Positions 27,800-35,255 of a DNA stretch of 59,494 bases are shown piece after piece; position 1 is the stretch's first letter, and every line of letters begins with the position of its first letter. The stretch lies in the NCBI GenBank assembly GCA_937951875.1, contig CALGAN010000012.1:1-59494 (forward strand), written 5' to 3'. This DNA comes from an uncultured Alkalilimnicola sp. (GTDB lineage Bacteria > Pseudomonadota > Gammaproteobacteria > Nitrococcales > AK92). The position numbers and the translations under genes were made by a program. A model generated the notes under the pieces. That model had not been told where the DNA came from. It saw only the letters and a program-made list of their open reading frames with translations, and searched no databases.

Positions 27800-30343
27800 A
27801 TGAATCTCCAGGCTCTCGGTTACCCCGCCGACGAGGACGACGGCGTTACCTTCCTGTTCCATCAGGATCTTACCGTCGGCGACGTGGTCGGCCCAGCCAT
27901 CCTCCAGTGCAGCCCGGACACGCCGCTGCGGCAGGCCGCGCAGCTGATGCAGGAGGCCGGCTGCAGCTCCATCGTGATCAGCGTCGACGGCCAGCCGGTC
28001 GGCATCTGGACCGAGCGCGACGCCCTGGCGGTCGACTTCACCGACCTGGCGGCCTGCGAGCGACCGATCGGCGAGGTCATGAGCCAGCCGATCGTCACCC
28101 TGCCGGCCGACACCCCGCTGCGCTCCGCCGCCGGCCATCTGCGCCGCCAGCGCCTGCGCCACCTGCTGGTGGTGGACGACGCCGGCCAGCCGGTCGGCGT
28201 GCTGTCGCAGACCGACATCGTCACCAACCAGGGCATCGAGCATTACCTGCACCTCAAGCCGGTCGCCAGCGTGGCCCGCCAGGACGTGCCGCGGCTGCCG
28301 CCCGCCACCGAGCTGACCGCCGCCGCCGCGGCCATGCAGACGGCGCAAACCGACGCCGTGCTGGTGGCGTACGAGGACGGCAGCTACGGGATCATCACCG
28401 AGCGCGACCTGGTGCGGCTGATAGCGCAGCCGAGCCACCGCCCGCCTTTGGCGGGTGCAGTGGCCAGCCGGCCGCTGCTGACGGTGCCGGACGACACCAG
28501 CCTGTATCGAGTGCGCACCCTGCTGCTGGAGAGCGGCATCCGCCATATCGGCGTCACCCGCGACGGCGAGCTGTCGGGCCTGCTCAGCTTCACCGACATT
28601 CTCTCCGGCCTGGAGCTGGCCTATGTCCGCGAACTGCAGTCGGCGCTGGAGGTGCGGGACCGGGCGCTGGCCGCTTCGCGCCGCAGCCTGCGGCTGGCCG
28701 AGCGGATCATCGAATCATCGCTGGAAGGCATCTTCATCACCGATCCGAACGCCCGCATCCTCACGGTGAATCCGGCCTTCACCCGCCTCACCGGCTACAC
28801 CGAGAGCGAAGTGGTGGGCCGGACCCCGGCCATGCTCAGCTCCGGCCGCCACGGCCCCGAGTTCTACCGCGCCATGTGGCAGCAGCTCAACGAGCAGGGC
28901 CAGTGGCAGGGCGAAATCTGGAATCGGCGCAAGAACGGCGAGGTCTACCCGCAGTACCTGAGCATCACCGCGATCACCGACGAGGCCGGCAACGTCACCC
29001 ATTACGCCGGGGTGTTCAACGACATCTCCAAGCTCAAGGAGAGCGAGGAGCGCATCCGCAACCTCGCCTACTACGATCCGCTCACTGGCCTGCCCAACCG
29101 CCGCCTGCTGGAAGACCGGCTGACCATGGCGATCGCGCACGCCAACCGCCACGGCACGCGCATGGCGGTGCTGTTCATCGACCTGGACCGCTTCAAGCAG
29201 ATCAACGACAGTCTCGGCCATCACGCCGGCGACCAGGTGCTGGAGCAGTTCGCCCAGCGCCTGAAGGCCTGCGTGCGCGAGGACGATACCGTGGCACGGC
29301 TCGGCGGCGACGAATTCGTGGTGATCCTGGCCGAGGTCGACGGCACCGCCGACGTCCGCGCCGCCGCCAAGCGGCTGCTGGAGGCGCTGCGCGCGCCGGT
29401 GGAGGCGGGCGGCCAGCATTTCGTGGTCACCTGCAGCATCGGTTTCTGCGTCTACCCCGACGACGGCGGCACCCGCGATACCTTGCTGCAGCAGGCCGAC
29501 GCGGCTATGTACCGGGCCAAGCAGGCCGGCCGCGACATGTACTGCGGCTACCGGCCGGAGATGGACCAGAGCGCCAGCGAGCGCCTCAGCCTGGAGACCC
29601 AGCTCCGCCAGGCGCTAGAACGCGGCCAGCTCAAGCTCTACTACCAGCCGCTGGTCGACGGCGAGGGGCGGCTGCGCGGCGCCGAGGCGCTGCTGCGCTG
29701 GCAGCACCCCGAGCGGGGACTGCTGACACCGTCGGCGTTCGTCCCGCTGGCGGAGGAATCGGGCCTGATCCTACCCATCGGCGACTGGGTGCTGGAGCAA
29801 GCGTTGACACAGCTGCGCCTGTGGGACGCGCGAGGCCTGCACCTGCCGGAGCTCTCGATCAACGTCTCCGGGCGCCAGTTCCAGCATCGGCGTCTGGTGC
29901 GCTCGGTGGCGACGGCGCTCCAGCGCAGCGGCCCGACCGTACCGTCCCGTCTGGTGCTGGAGCTGACCGAGACGGTGCTGATGGACACGGCCATGCAGTC
30001 CCTCAAGGCGCTCAAGGACCTGGGCCCGCGGCTGGCGCTGGACGACTTCGGCACCGGCTATTGCTCGCTGATCTACCTGAAGAAGTTTCCGATCGACCGC
30101 ATCAAGATCGACCGCTCCTTCGTGCACGACATGCTGGAGAGCCCGCCGGACTGCGCCATCGTCGCCACGGTGATCGACCTGGCGCACAAATTGTCGCTGG
30201 AAGTGGTGGCAGAGGGCGTCGACAGCCGCCATCTGTTCGAGGCGCTGCGCACCCACGGCTGCAACCTGCTGCAGGGCTACCATTTCGCCCCGCCGCTGCC
30301 GGCCGAGGAATTCGCCCAGCGCTATCTGGCGCCCCCGAGCTGA
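27800..30343 (+). CDS. CBS-PAS-GGDEF-EAL cyclic-di-GMP signalling enzyme
   Basis: 847-residue cytosolic protein with no membrane segment. Four CBS motifs (about 24-80, 87-145, 152-210, 216-275) form two Bateman modules that could bind adenine nucleotides. A PAS/PAC unit follows at about 297-412. The GGDEF domain keeps GGDEF at 502-506 and an inhibitory RxxD site (REDD, 493-496). The EAL domain keeps Glu629-Ala-Leu and DDFGTGY, plus the lysine and glutamate of KIDRSF and VAEGV. Both cyclase and phosphodiesterase sites therefore look intact. The start at 27800 follows AGGGGGA. It is divergent from the Dabb gene and monocistronic. Confidence 0.93.
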   Translation: MNLQALGYPADEDDGVTFLFHQDLTVGDVVGPAILQCSPDTPLRQAAQLMQEAGCSSIVISVDGQPVGIWTERDALAVDFTDLAACERPIGEVMSQPIVTLPADTPLRSAAGHLRRQRLRHLLVVDDAGQPVGVLSQTDIVTNQGIEHYLHLKPVASVARQDVPRLPPATELTAAAAAMQTAQTDAVLVAYEDGSYGIITERDLVRLIAQPSHRPPLAGAVASRPLLTVPDDTSLYRVRTLLLESGIRHIGVTRDGELSGLLSFTDILSGLELAYVRELQSALEVRDRALAASRRSLRLAERIIESSLEGIFITDPNARILTVNPAFTRLTGYTESEVVGRTPAMLSSGRHGPEFYRAMWQQLNEQGQWQGEIWNRRKNGEVYPQYLSITAITDEAGNVTHYAGVFNDISKLKESEERIRNLAYYDPLTGLPNRRLLEDRLTMAIAHANRHGTRMAVLFIDLDRFKQINDSLGHHAGDQVLEQFAQRLKACVREDDTVARLGGDEFVVILAEVDGTADVRAAAKRLLEALRAPVEAGGQHFVVTCSIGFCVYPDDGGTRDTLLQQADAAMYRAKQAGRDMYCGYRPEMDQSASERLSLETQLRQALERGQLKLYYQPLVDGEGRLRGAEALLRWQHPERGLLTPSAFVPLAEESGLILPIGDWVLEQALTQLRLWDARGLHLPELSINVSGRQFQHRRLVRSVATALQRSGPTVPSRLVLELTETVLMDTAMQSLKALKDLGPRLALDDFGTGYCSLIYLKKFPIDRIKIDRSFVHDMLESPPDCAIVATVIDLAHKLSLEVVAEGVDSRHLFEALRTHGCNLLQGYHFAPPLPAEEFAQRYLAPPS

Positions 30344-30349
30344 CCGGCG

Positions 30350-30369
30350 CCCCGCCGCGCCCGGCGGGG
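30350..30369. terminator. GC-rich hairpin between convergent genes
   Basis: CCCCGCCG and CGGCGGGG pair around a 4-base loop, seven bases after the cyclic-di-GMP gene stop and just beyond the RimK-like gene stop. No clear U-tract follows on either strand, so it may terminate only weakly or act as an mRNA end barrier for both. Confidence 0.4.
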
Positions 30370-30377
30370 TTGGGGCT

Positions 30378-31865
30378 TCAGAAACTCTGGAGCTGGTTGT
30401 GGCGCAGCTCCAGGCGGCGCACGAACTCCTCGAGCACCACCCGATACAGCTCGTCCTTGAGGTACTGATCCTCCACGCCGGAGTCGATGTTGGGGTTGTC
30501 GTTGACCTCGATGACGTAGCAGCCGTTCCCGTTCTGCTTGAGGTCCACCCCGTACAGGCCGTCGCCGATCAGACTGGCGGCCTTGACCGCGGTCTTGATC
30601 ACCTGGGGCGGCACTTCCATGGTCGGGAAGGTCTTGAAACCGCCGGAGCCCACCTCGCCGCCCGGACCGTGCTCGTAGATCTGCCAGTGGCCCTTGGACA
30701 TGAAGTACTGGCAGGCGAAGATCGGCTTCTTGTTGAGCACGCCGATGCGCCAGTCGTACTCGGTGTAGAGGAACTCCTGGGCCAGGATCAGATCGGATTT
30801 CTTGAGCAGCTCCGAGGCGGCGGTCAGCAGCTCACTGGCCTTGCTGACCTTCACCACGCCGCGCGAGAACGAGCCATCCGGGATCTTCAGCACCATGGGC
30901 AGTCCCAGCTCGGCCACCAGCTCGTCCAGATGCTTCAGATCCTTGCGCTGCAGGATGCGGGTCTTGGGCGCCGGGATCCGGTTCTTCTGCAGCAGGTCGG
31001 CCAGGTAGACCTTGTTGGTGCAGCGCATGATCGAGGTCGGATCGTCGATGACCACCATCCCCTCGCTCTCGGCCTTCTTGGCGAAGCGGTAGGTATGGTT
31101 GCTGATCGCCGTGGTCTCGCGGATGAACAGCGCGTCGTACTCCGCCAGGGTGGCGTAGTCCTTGCGGGTGATCAGCTCGACGCTGATCCCCATGCTCTTG
31201 CCGACGCGGATGAAGTTACGCAGCGCTTTCGGGTCCGACGGCGGCAGCTTCTCCTCGGGATTGTGCAGGATCGCCAGATCGTAGCGCGCCCGCCGCTTCA
31301 CCCGATGCCGCCAGACATGACGGGAGAACTTGTCCAGCGCCTCGGCGAACAGGTCCTCCTGGGGTTCGGTCAGCCGGGTCAGCTCCTTGGGCCGTATCGC
31401 CTTGATGCGCCACTTGCCCGAGTGCCGGAACTCGACCTGCAGCAGAGGGCAGCTGAACATCTCGAACAGCTGCCGGGCCAGATCGCTCAGCTGCTCGTGC
31501 GCGGTACGGCCGAAGAAAATGTCCAGGGTGAAAGTGTCGGCCATCTTGGCCTGATCCTTGCCCAGACTCTTGTTGAGCAGCTCGTCGAGATCCTCGGTGT
31601 CCAGGCTGTAGATCGCCTTGCGCGACAGATCGTTGATGGTGCGCACCGACGGAATTACGCGATGGCCACGCGCCTCGGCCAATAGCGAGCAGTAGTACCC
31701 CATCGACAAGTACTGGTAGCCGCGGCAGAGGTTGATGATCCGGGTCGCCGGAGGGGCCGAACTGTGGTCGCCGAACAGGTAGTCCTGGACGGTGATGACG
31801 TTGGCGCTGGGGTAGTAAGGCTTCCAGTCTTTGGCGTCTTCGATAACGATGTAGACGCTACTCAT
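30378..31865 (-). CDS. RLAN/ATP-grasp RimK-like ligase
   Basis: 495 residues. The N-terminal part (about 1-150, starting MSSVYIVIEDAKDWKPYYP) matches the RimK-like ligase N-terminal (RLAN) domain. The C-terminal part (about 270-480) is an ATP-grasp fold with LPMVLKIPDGSFSRGVVKV and the metal-binding glutamate/asparagines in YVIEVNDNPNIDSGVED. Family members form amide or peptide bonds from a carboxylate and an amine with ATP; RimK itself adds glutamates to ribosomal protein S6. AAGGA precedes the start. It lies 53 bases after the GNAT-C39 gene on the same strand. The substrate is unknown. Confidence 0.88.
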   Translation of the reverse strand: MSSVYIVIEDAKDWKPYYPSANVITVQDYLFGDHSSAPPATRIINLCRGYQYLSMGYYCSLLAEARGHRVIPSVRTINDLSRKAIYSLDTEDLDELLNKSLGKDQAKMADTFTLDIFFGRTAHEQLSDLARQLFEMFSCPLLQVEFRHSGKWRIKAIRPKELTRLTEPQEDLFAEALDKFSRHVWRHRVKRRARYDLAILHNPEEKLPPSDPKALRNFIRVGKSMGISVELITRKDYATLAEYDALFIRETTAISNHTYRFAKKAESEGMVVIDDPTSIMRCTNKVYLADLLQKNRIPAPKTRILQRKDLKHLDELVAELGLPMVLKIPDGSFSRGVVKVSKASELLTAASELLKKSDLILAQEFLYTEYDWRIGVLNKKPIFACQYFMSKGHWQIYEHGPGGEVGSGGFKTFPTMEVPPQVIKTAVKAASLIGDGLYGVDLKQNGNGCYVIEVNDNPNIDSGVEDQYLKDELYRVVLEEFVRRLELRHNQLQSF

Positions 31866-31918
31866 TTAGCAATCCTTAATATTGTCATGACGGTTTTCGC
31901 GCGCCCTCCTCTGTGGTG

Positions 31919-33058
31919 TCAGTCGCGCCGCGCATAGAGCACCACCACGGCTTCCTGGCCGGATTTGCCGTAGCGGCTCATGCGGTCGAAATCTTCGCGG
32001 AGAATTGGAATATTGATACAGTCTGTAATGCTTTTATTCGCCTCGAGATCGACGTACGGATCGTTGACGTAGACGTAGCGGTCGTCGAAACCGGTAACGA
32101 CCACCCAGTGCGGAAACTTCTCCTGGTAAAGCCGGTAGGAGCTGATCAGCACGATGGGAATGCCGCCCGCTTCGAACTTTTTTTGTAGGTCGCTGGCATT
32201 GATGCGCCGATATTCCACCGGAATGCCTTCGGCCGCAACCTCCTCCATCTGCTCTTCCTGGACCAGCCGCATCACCTCTTTTTTCTCGGCGCTGCGCACC
32301 GAGTCGAGGAACATCGGCGTGGCATGGCGCAGGAACAGCTCCACCGGAAAACCGCGCCGGTGTGCGGCCAGCGCCAGGCCGTGCGGCCCGCAGCCGCCCG
32401 GACCGGAGGTCATGAAGATAGTGGTGGACTCGCGCCACAGCCGCAGCTCCAAGCGCCGGCTGCCTTCCAGGCTGGGATCGAGTGCCCGCATCGCCATGAT
32501 CAGGCTAGCCGGCCCGCAGGTGAAATCCAGCGTCTGCCGGTAGTACGGCACCCGCGCCAAGGCCGGGTCGAGACCGGCGGCCAGGTATTTTTGGAAACGC
32601 AGCGCGTCCTGATCGTCCTCGTAGTAACCGGGGTACTCGCCGAACGACTTGTAGCCCAGCTTGCGGAACATGCCGAGCGAGGCGACGTTGTCCTTGCGGA
32701 TCTCCAGGCGCATCAGGCTCGCCTCGTTGGCGAGCGCCCGCCGCTCGGCCTCGCGCACCAGCAGTTCCCCCAGCCCTCGTCCGCGCGTGGCCGGATCGAT
32801 GGCGATCGAGTACAGCCGCGCCAGCGGCGTGCCGCGTCGGAACAGCAGCATGACGTAGCCGTACAGCGTGCCGCCCTGATCGTAGACCAGGATCTCGCCA
32901 TGGCCGCGGGTCAACAGATGGCGAAAACTGCGGCGGCTGAGCCGATCGAGCGCGAAGCACCGCTCCTCGAGGCGCACCAGGGCGTCGATATCGTCGAGCG
33001 TGGCGAGGCGCACCATCGACGGCGTGGCGCGATCGGCGGAGGAAACGATGGCGTTCAT
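31919..33058 (-). CDS. GNAT acetyltransferase fused to C39-like peptidase
   Basis: 379 residues from the ATG at 33058 (MNAIVSSADRATPSM). The first half (about 15-165) is a GNAT fold with the acetyl-CoA-binding stretch ATRGRGLGELLVREAERRA and MFRKLGYKSFGEYPGYY. The second half is a papain-like C39-type peptidase domain with nucleophile Cys in DFTCGPASLIMAM and the His/Asp region FPHWVVVTGFDDRYVYVNDP. The fusion recurs beside RLAN/ATP-grasp ligases, as here, and suggests a linked modification and cleavage pathway. The start is chosen over an upstream frame extension because AAGG lies just upstream. Substrate and physiological role are unknown. Confidence 0.87.
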   Translation of the reverse strand: MNAIVSSADRATPSMVRLATLDDIDALVRLEERCFALDRLSRRSFRHLLTRGHGEILVYDQGGTLYGYVMLLFRRGTPLARLYSIAIDPATRGRGLGELLVREAERRALANEASLMRLEIRKDNVASLGMFRKLGYKSFGEYPGYYEDDQDALRFQKYLAAGLDPALARVPYYRQTLDFTCGPASLIMAMRALDPSLEGSRRLELRLWRESTTIFMTSGPGGCGPHGLALAAHRRGFPVELFLRHATPMFLDSVRSAEKKEVMRLVQEEQMEEVAAEGIPVEYRRINASDLQKKFEAGGIPIVLISSYRLYQEKFPHWVVVTGFDDRYVYVNDPYVDLEANKSITDCINIPILREDFDRMSRYGKSGQEAVVVLYARRD

Positions 33059-33240
33059 GCGCGACCTTTCAGGCGGGAACGGGAATGGACCGAAGCGCTT
33101 GGCCACCGCTTCGGCGACAGCCCCGTCCTATGACCGTCGGCGCCGCCGCCGAGTTCAGCGCGGCGCTCTTCGCCCTCAGTGATACACCGAAAGCGTTGTC
33201 GCGGAAAGGGAATGGCGCACGCACCGAACCCGGCGGCCAC
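33055..33240 (-). other. Doubtful small ORF overlapping the GNAT-C39 start
   Basis: A 61-codon frame begins with GTG at 33240 and ends with a TGA that overlaps the GNAT-C39 ATG in the ATGA manner common in operons. Its peptide is arginine- and glycine-rich with two cysteines and no recognisable domain. Codon third positions are less G/C-biased than in the neighbouring genes, which argues against coding. The rest of the 33059-33379 interval holds the terminator at 33321-33353 and nothing else I recognise. Confidence 0.15.
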
Positions 33241-33320
33241 GGCCGACCCGGATGTGGGATGTCAGCACAGCGAAGGCGACGGCAAGACCGCTCTCGTCGG
33301 CGGCCCTACGGGACCGAATG

Positions 33321-33353
33321 AAAAAGGAGGCGCGTCCCGAACCGCGACGCGCC
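33321..33353 (-). terminator. Terminator of the RRM protein gene
   Basis: GGCGCGTC (33329-33336) pairs with GACGCGCC (33346-33353) around a 9-base loop. On the minus strand the stem is followed by TCCTTTTTC, about 27-60 bases after the RRM gene stop codon, so it should separate that gene from the downstream GNAT-C39 operon. Confidence 0.75.
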
Positions 33354-33379
33354 GAAATTGAGGGAGACGTTTTTACCGC

Positions 33380-33667
33380 TCAGCTGGCCCGTCGCTGACG
33401 TGACATCGGCTTCTCACGGGCCTCGTTGACACGCAGCGTGCGTCCGCCCATCTCGCTGCCGTTGATGGCGGCGATCGCGGCATCCGCCTCGTCATCGGCC
33501 ATGCCGACGAAGCCGAATCCACGCGGACGTCCGGTCTCGCGGTCGTTGATGAGTTTGACGGTATGGACCGCGCCAAAACGCGAGAACAGCTCGCGAACGT
33601 CATCCTCGGTGGCGCTGAAGGGGAGATTCCCTACGTAGATCGACTTAACCACTGCACTACACTCCAT
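33380..33667 (-). CDS. RRM-domain RNA-binding protein
   Basis: A single RNA-recognition motif with RNP2 SIYVGNLPF and RNP1 RGFGFVGM plus a short basic tail (EKPMSRQRRAS). Length (90-95 residues) and sequence match the small bacterial RRM proteins that bind single-stranded RNA, some of them cold-induced. Two starts are possible: ATG at 33667, or GTG at 33652, which is better spaced from GGAG inside the first codons and gives the family-like MVKSIYVGN start. A promoter lies at 33766-33794 in an AT-rich region. Confidence 0.92.
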   Translation of the reverse strand: MECSAVVKSIYVGNLPFSATEDDVRELFSRFGAVHTVKLINDRETGRPRGFGFVGMADDEADAAIAAINGSEMGGRTLRVNEAREKPMSRQRRAS

Positions 33668-33765
33668 TTCCGGCAGTTGAGAGATCGCTCTCCGTCCCTG
33701 TCGCGATCCGCTAGGCGTTTCGCCTGGACCACCTCACCGATACGGTTTGGCGCAAGAGCAAATCT

Positions 33766-33794
33766 ACTATCGGACTTAAATCAGAGCGTGACAA
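33766..33794 (-). promoter_or_regulatory. Promoter of the RRM gene in an AT-rich interval
   Basis: On the minus strand TTGTCA (33789-33794), 17 bases, then GATAGT (33766-33771) form a plausible sigma-70 promoter giving a leader of about 90 nt. The leader contains a small hairpin, AGGCG-AAA-CGCCT. The whole 33668-34008 interval has no gene; 33760-33870 is strikingly AT-rich compared with the window. Confidence 0.5.
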
Positions 33795-34008
33795 GTCGAC
33801 ATTTTCTGAATCTTAGTGCTAATTAAACTTCGATAATCTACTTACAAAACAGATATTTACTGTTGCAGCGCAACATCACGCCATCGCGCGCACGCCCTGC
33901 CCGCCGCGACGCCCCTCCCTCCCCGATCCGCTTCCGTTGCCGCCGCCACGCCCCCAGATCGGCATCGTGACTGGCTTACCGTCACGTCCGCCGCGAGGAG
34001 ACGCGCTG

Positions 34009-34206
34009 ATGAACTGGGACAGAATCGAGGGCAACTGGAAGCAGCTCAAGGGCCGGGCCCGCGCCCAGTGGGGCAAGCTCACCGACGACGAACTGGAGGT
34101 CATGGCGGGGCGGCGCGAAGAGCTGATCGGCCGCATTCAGGAACGCTACGGGAAAACCCGGGAGGAAGCCGAACGCGAAGTGCGCGACTGGTCCGAGCGG
34201 CTGTAG
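34009..34206 (+). CDS. CsbD-family stress-response protein
   Basis: 65 residues, MNWDRIEGNWKQLKGRARAQWGKLTDDEL and onward, a near-standard CsbD-like small helical protein with the family pattern of WxQxKGxxxxxWGKLTDDxL. Members are general-stress proteins of unknown biochemical role. GAGGAG eight bases upstream fixes the start. It is convergent with secF, with a strong hairpin between them. Confidence 0.92.
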   Translation: MNWDRIEGNWKQLKGRARAQWGKLTDDELEVMAGRREELIGRIQERYGKTREEAEREVRDWSERL

Positions 34207-34270
34207 CCGCTTGGCGGATCGGGGAGCACGGCGCGCGCGACAAAGCCCGCGCATCGCGAGTTGAGCGACC

Positions 34271-34302
34271 GCGCGGAAGGCGGACCGCGCCGCCTTCCGC
34301 GC
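34271..34302. terminator. Strong hairpin between csbD-like gene and secF
   Basis: GCGCGGAAGGCGG (34271-34283) pairs exactly with 34290-34302 around a 6-base loop, a 13-bp stem. It lies seven bases beyond the secF stop codon and about 65 beyond the csbD-like stop. No U-tract is present on either strand, so it may stabilise 3' ends rather than terminate by itself. Confidence 0.45.
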
Positions 34303-34309
34303 CTTGGGG

Positions 34310-35233
34310 TCAGGGCCGTTGGGCCTCCACGCCTTCCTTCTCGGGCGGCATCAGGTCGGCCTTGGTCACGCCCATCCGCAGCACCAGGTAGGGGGCGATG
34401 AACAACGACGAATAGGTGCCGACGATGATGCCGACGATCATCGCCAGCGAGAATCCCTTGAGCACGTCGCCGCCCCAGAAATACAGGGCGATCAGCACGA
34501 ACAGGGTGGTGCCGCCGGTGATGATGCTGCGCATCAGGGTCTGGTTGACCGAGCTGTTGATCACCTCGGCGGGCGTCGCCTTGCGCATGCGCAGGAAGTT
34601 CTCGCGGATGCGGTCGAACACCACGATGGTGTCGTTCAGCGAGTAACCCGCCGCCGCCATCACCGAGGCCAGCACCACGAGATCGAATTCCAGCTGGAAC
34701 AGGGACAGGAAACCGACGGTGACGATGACGTCGTGCAACAGCGTGATGACGCCGTTGACCGCGAACCGCCACTCGAAACGGAAGTAGATGTAGATCAGGA
34801 TGCCGATCGCCACCCAAGCCACGGCCTGCAGGCCCTGGACGGTCAGCTCCTCGCCCACCTGCGGACCGACGAACTCCAGCCGCTTGAGTTCGACCTGATA
34901 GCCGTCGACGCGCAACGCGCCCAGGATCTTCTCGCTGAGCTGGGCCGCGGTCTGCCCCTCGATGGTCGGCAAACGGATGATGACATCGCTGGCGGTGCCG
35001 AAGTGCTGCACCTGCCCCTCGAATCCGGCCTTACTCAGCAGCGCGCGGATCTGCTCCAGCTCCACCGGCCGGTCATAGCTCGCCTCCACCAGCGTACCGC
35101 CGGTGAAGTCGATGCCGAAGTTCATGCCCTCGAACAGGAACGAGCCCAGGGACACCAGCACCAGCAGCATGGACAGGATAGCGGCCGCCCGTCCCTTGCC
35201 GAGGTAATCGAAATTCATGCCGTAGAGGTTCAT
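34310..35233 (-). CDS. secF: Protein translocase subunit SecF
   Basis: Six-helix inner-membrane partner of SecD, using the proton motive force to pull exported proteins through SecYEG. With the ATG at 35233 (MNLYGMNFDYLGKGRAA) the protein has 307 residues. Conserved features: FGIDFTGGTLVE, the P1 periplasmic domain, VMAAAGYSLNDTIVVFDRIREN in TM4-TM5 and the last helices ending SLFIAPYLVLRMG. The secD stop lies 22 bases upstream, and it ends the queA-tgt-yajC-secD-secF run. Confidence 0.96.
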   Translation of the reverse strand: MNLYGMNFDYLGKGRAAAILSMLLVLVSLGSFLFEGMNFGIDFTGGTLVEASYDRPVELEQIRALLSKAGFEGQVQHFGTASDVIIRLPTIEGQTAAQLSEKILGALRVDGYQVELKRLEFVGPQVGEELTVQGLQAVAWVAIGILIYIYFRFEWRFAVNGVITLLHDVIVTVGFLSLFQLEFDLVVLASVMAAAGYSLNDTIVVFDRIRENFLRMRKATPAEVINSSVNQTLMRSIITGGTTLFVLIALYFWGGDVLKGFSLAMIVGIIVGTYSSLFIAPYLVLRMGVTKADLMPPEKEGVEAQRP

Positions 35234-35255
35234 GCGGATAGTCCTTGCGTCCGCC

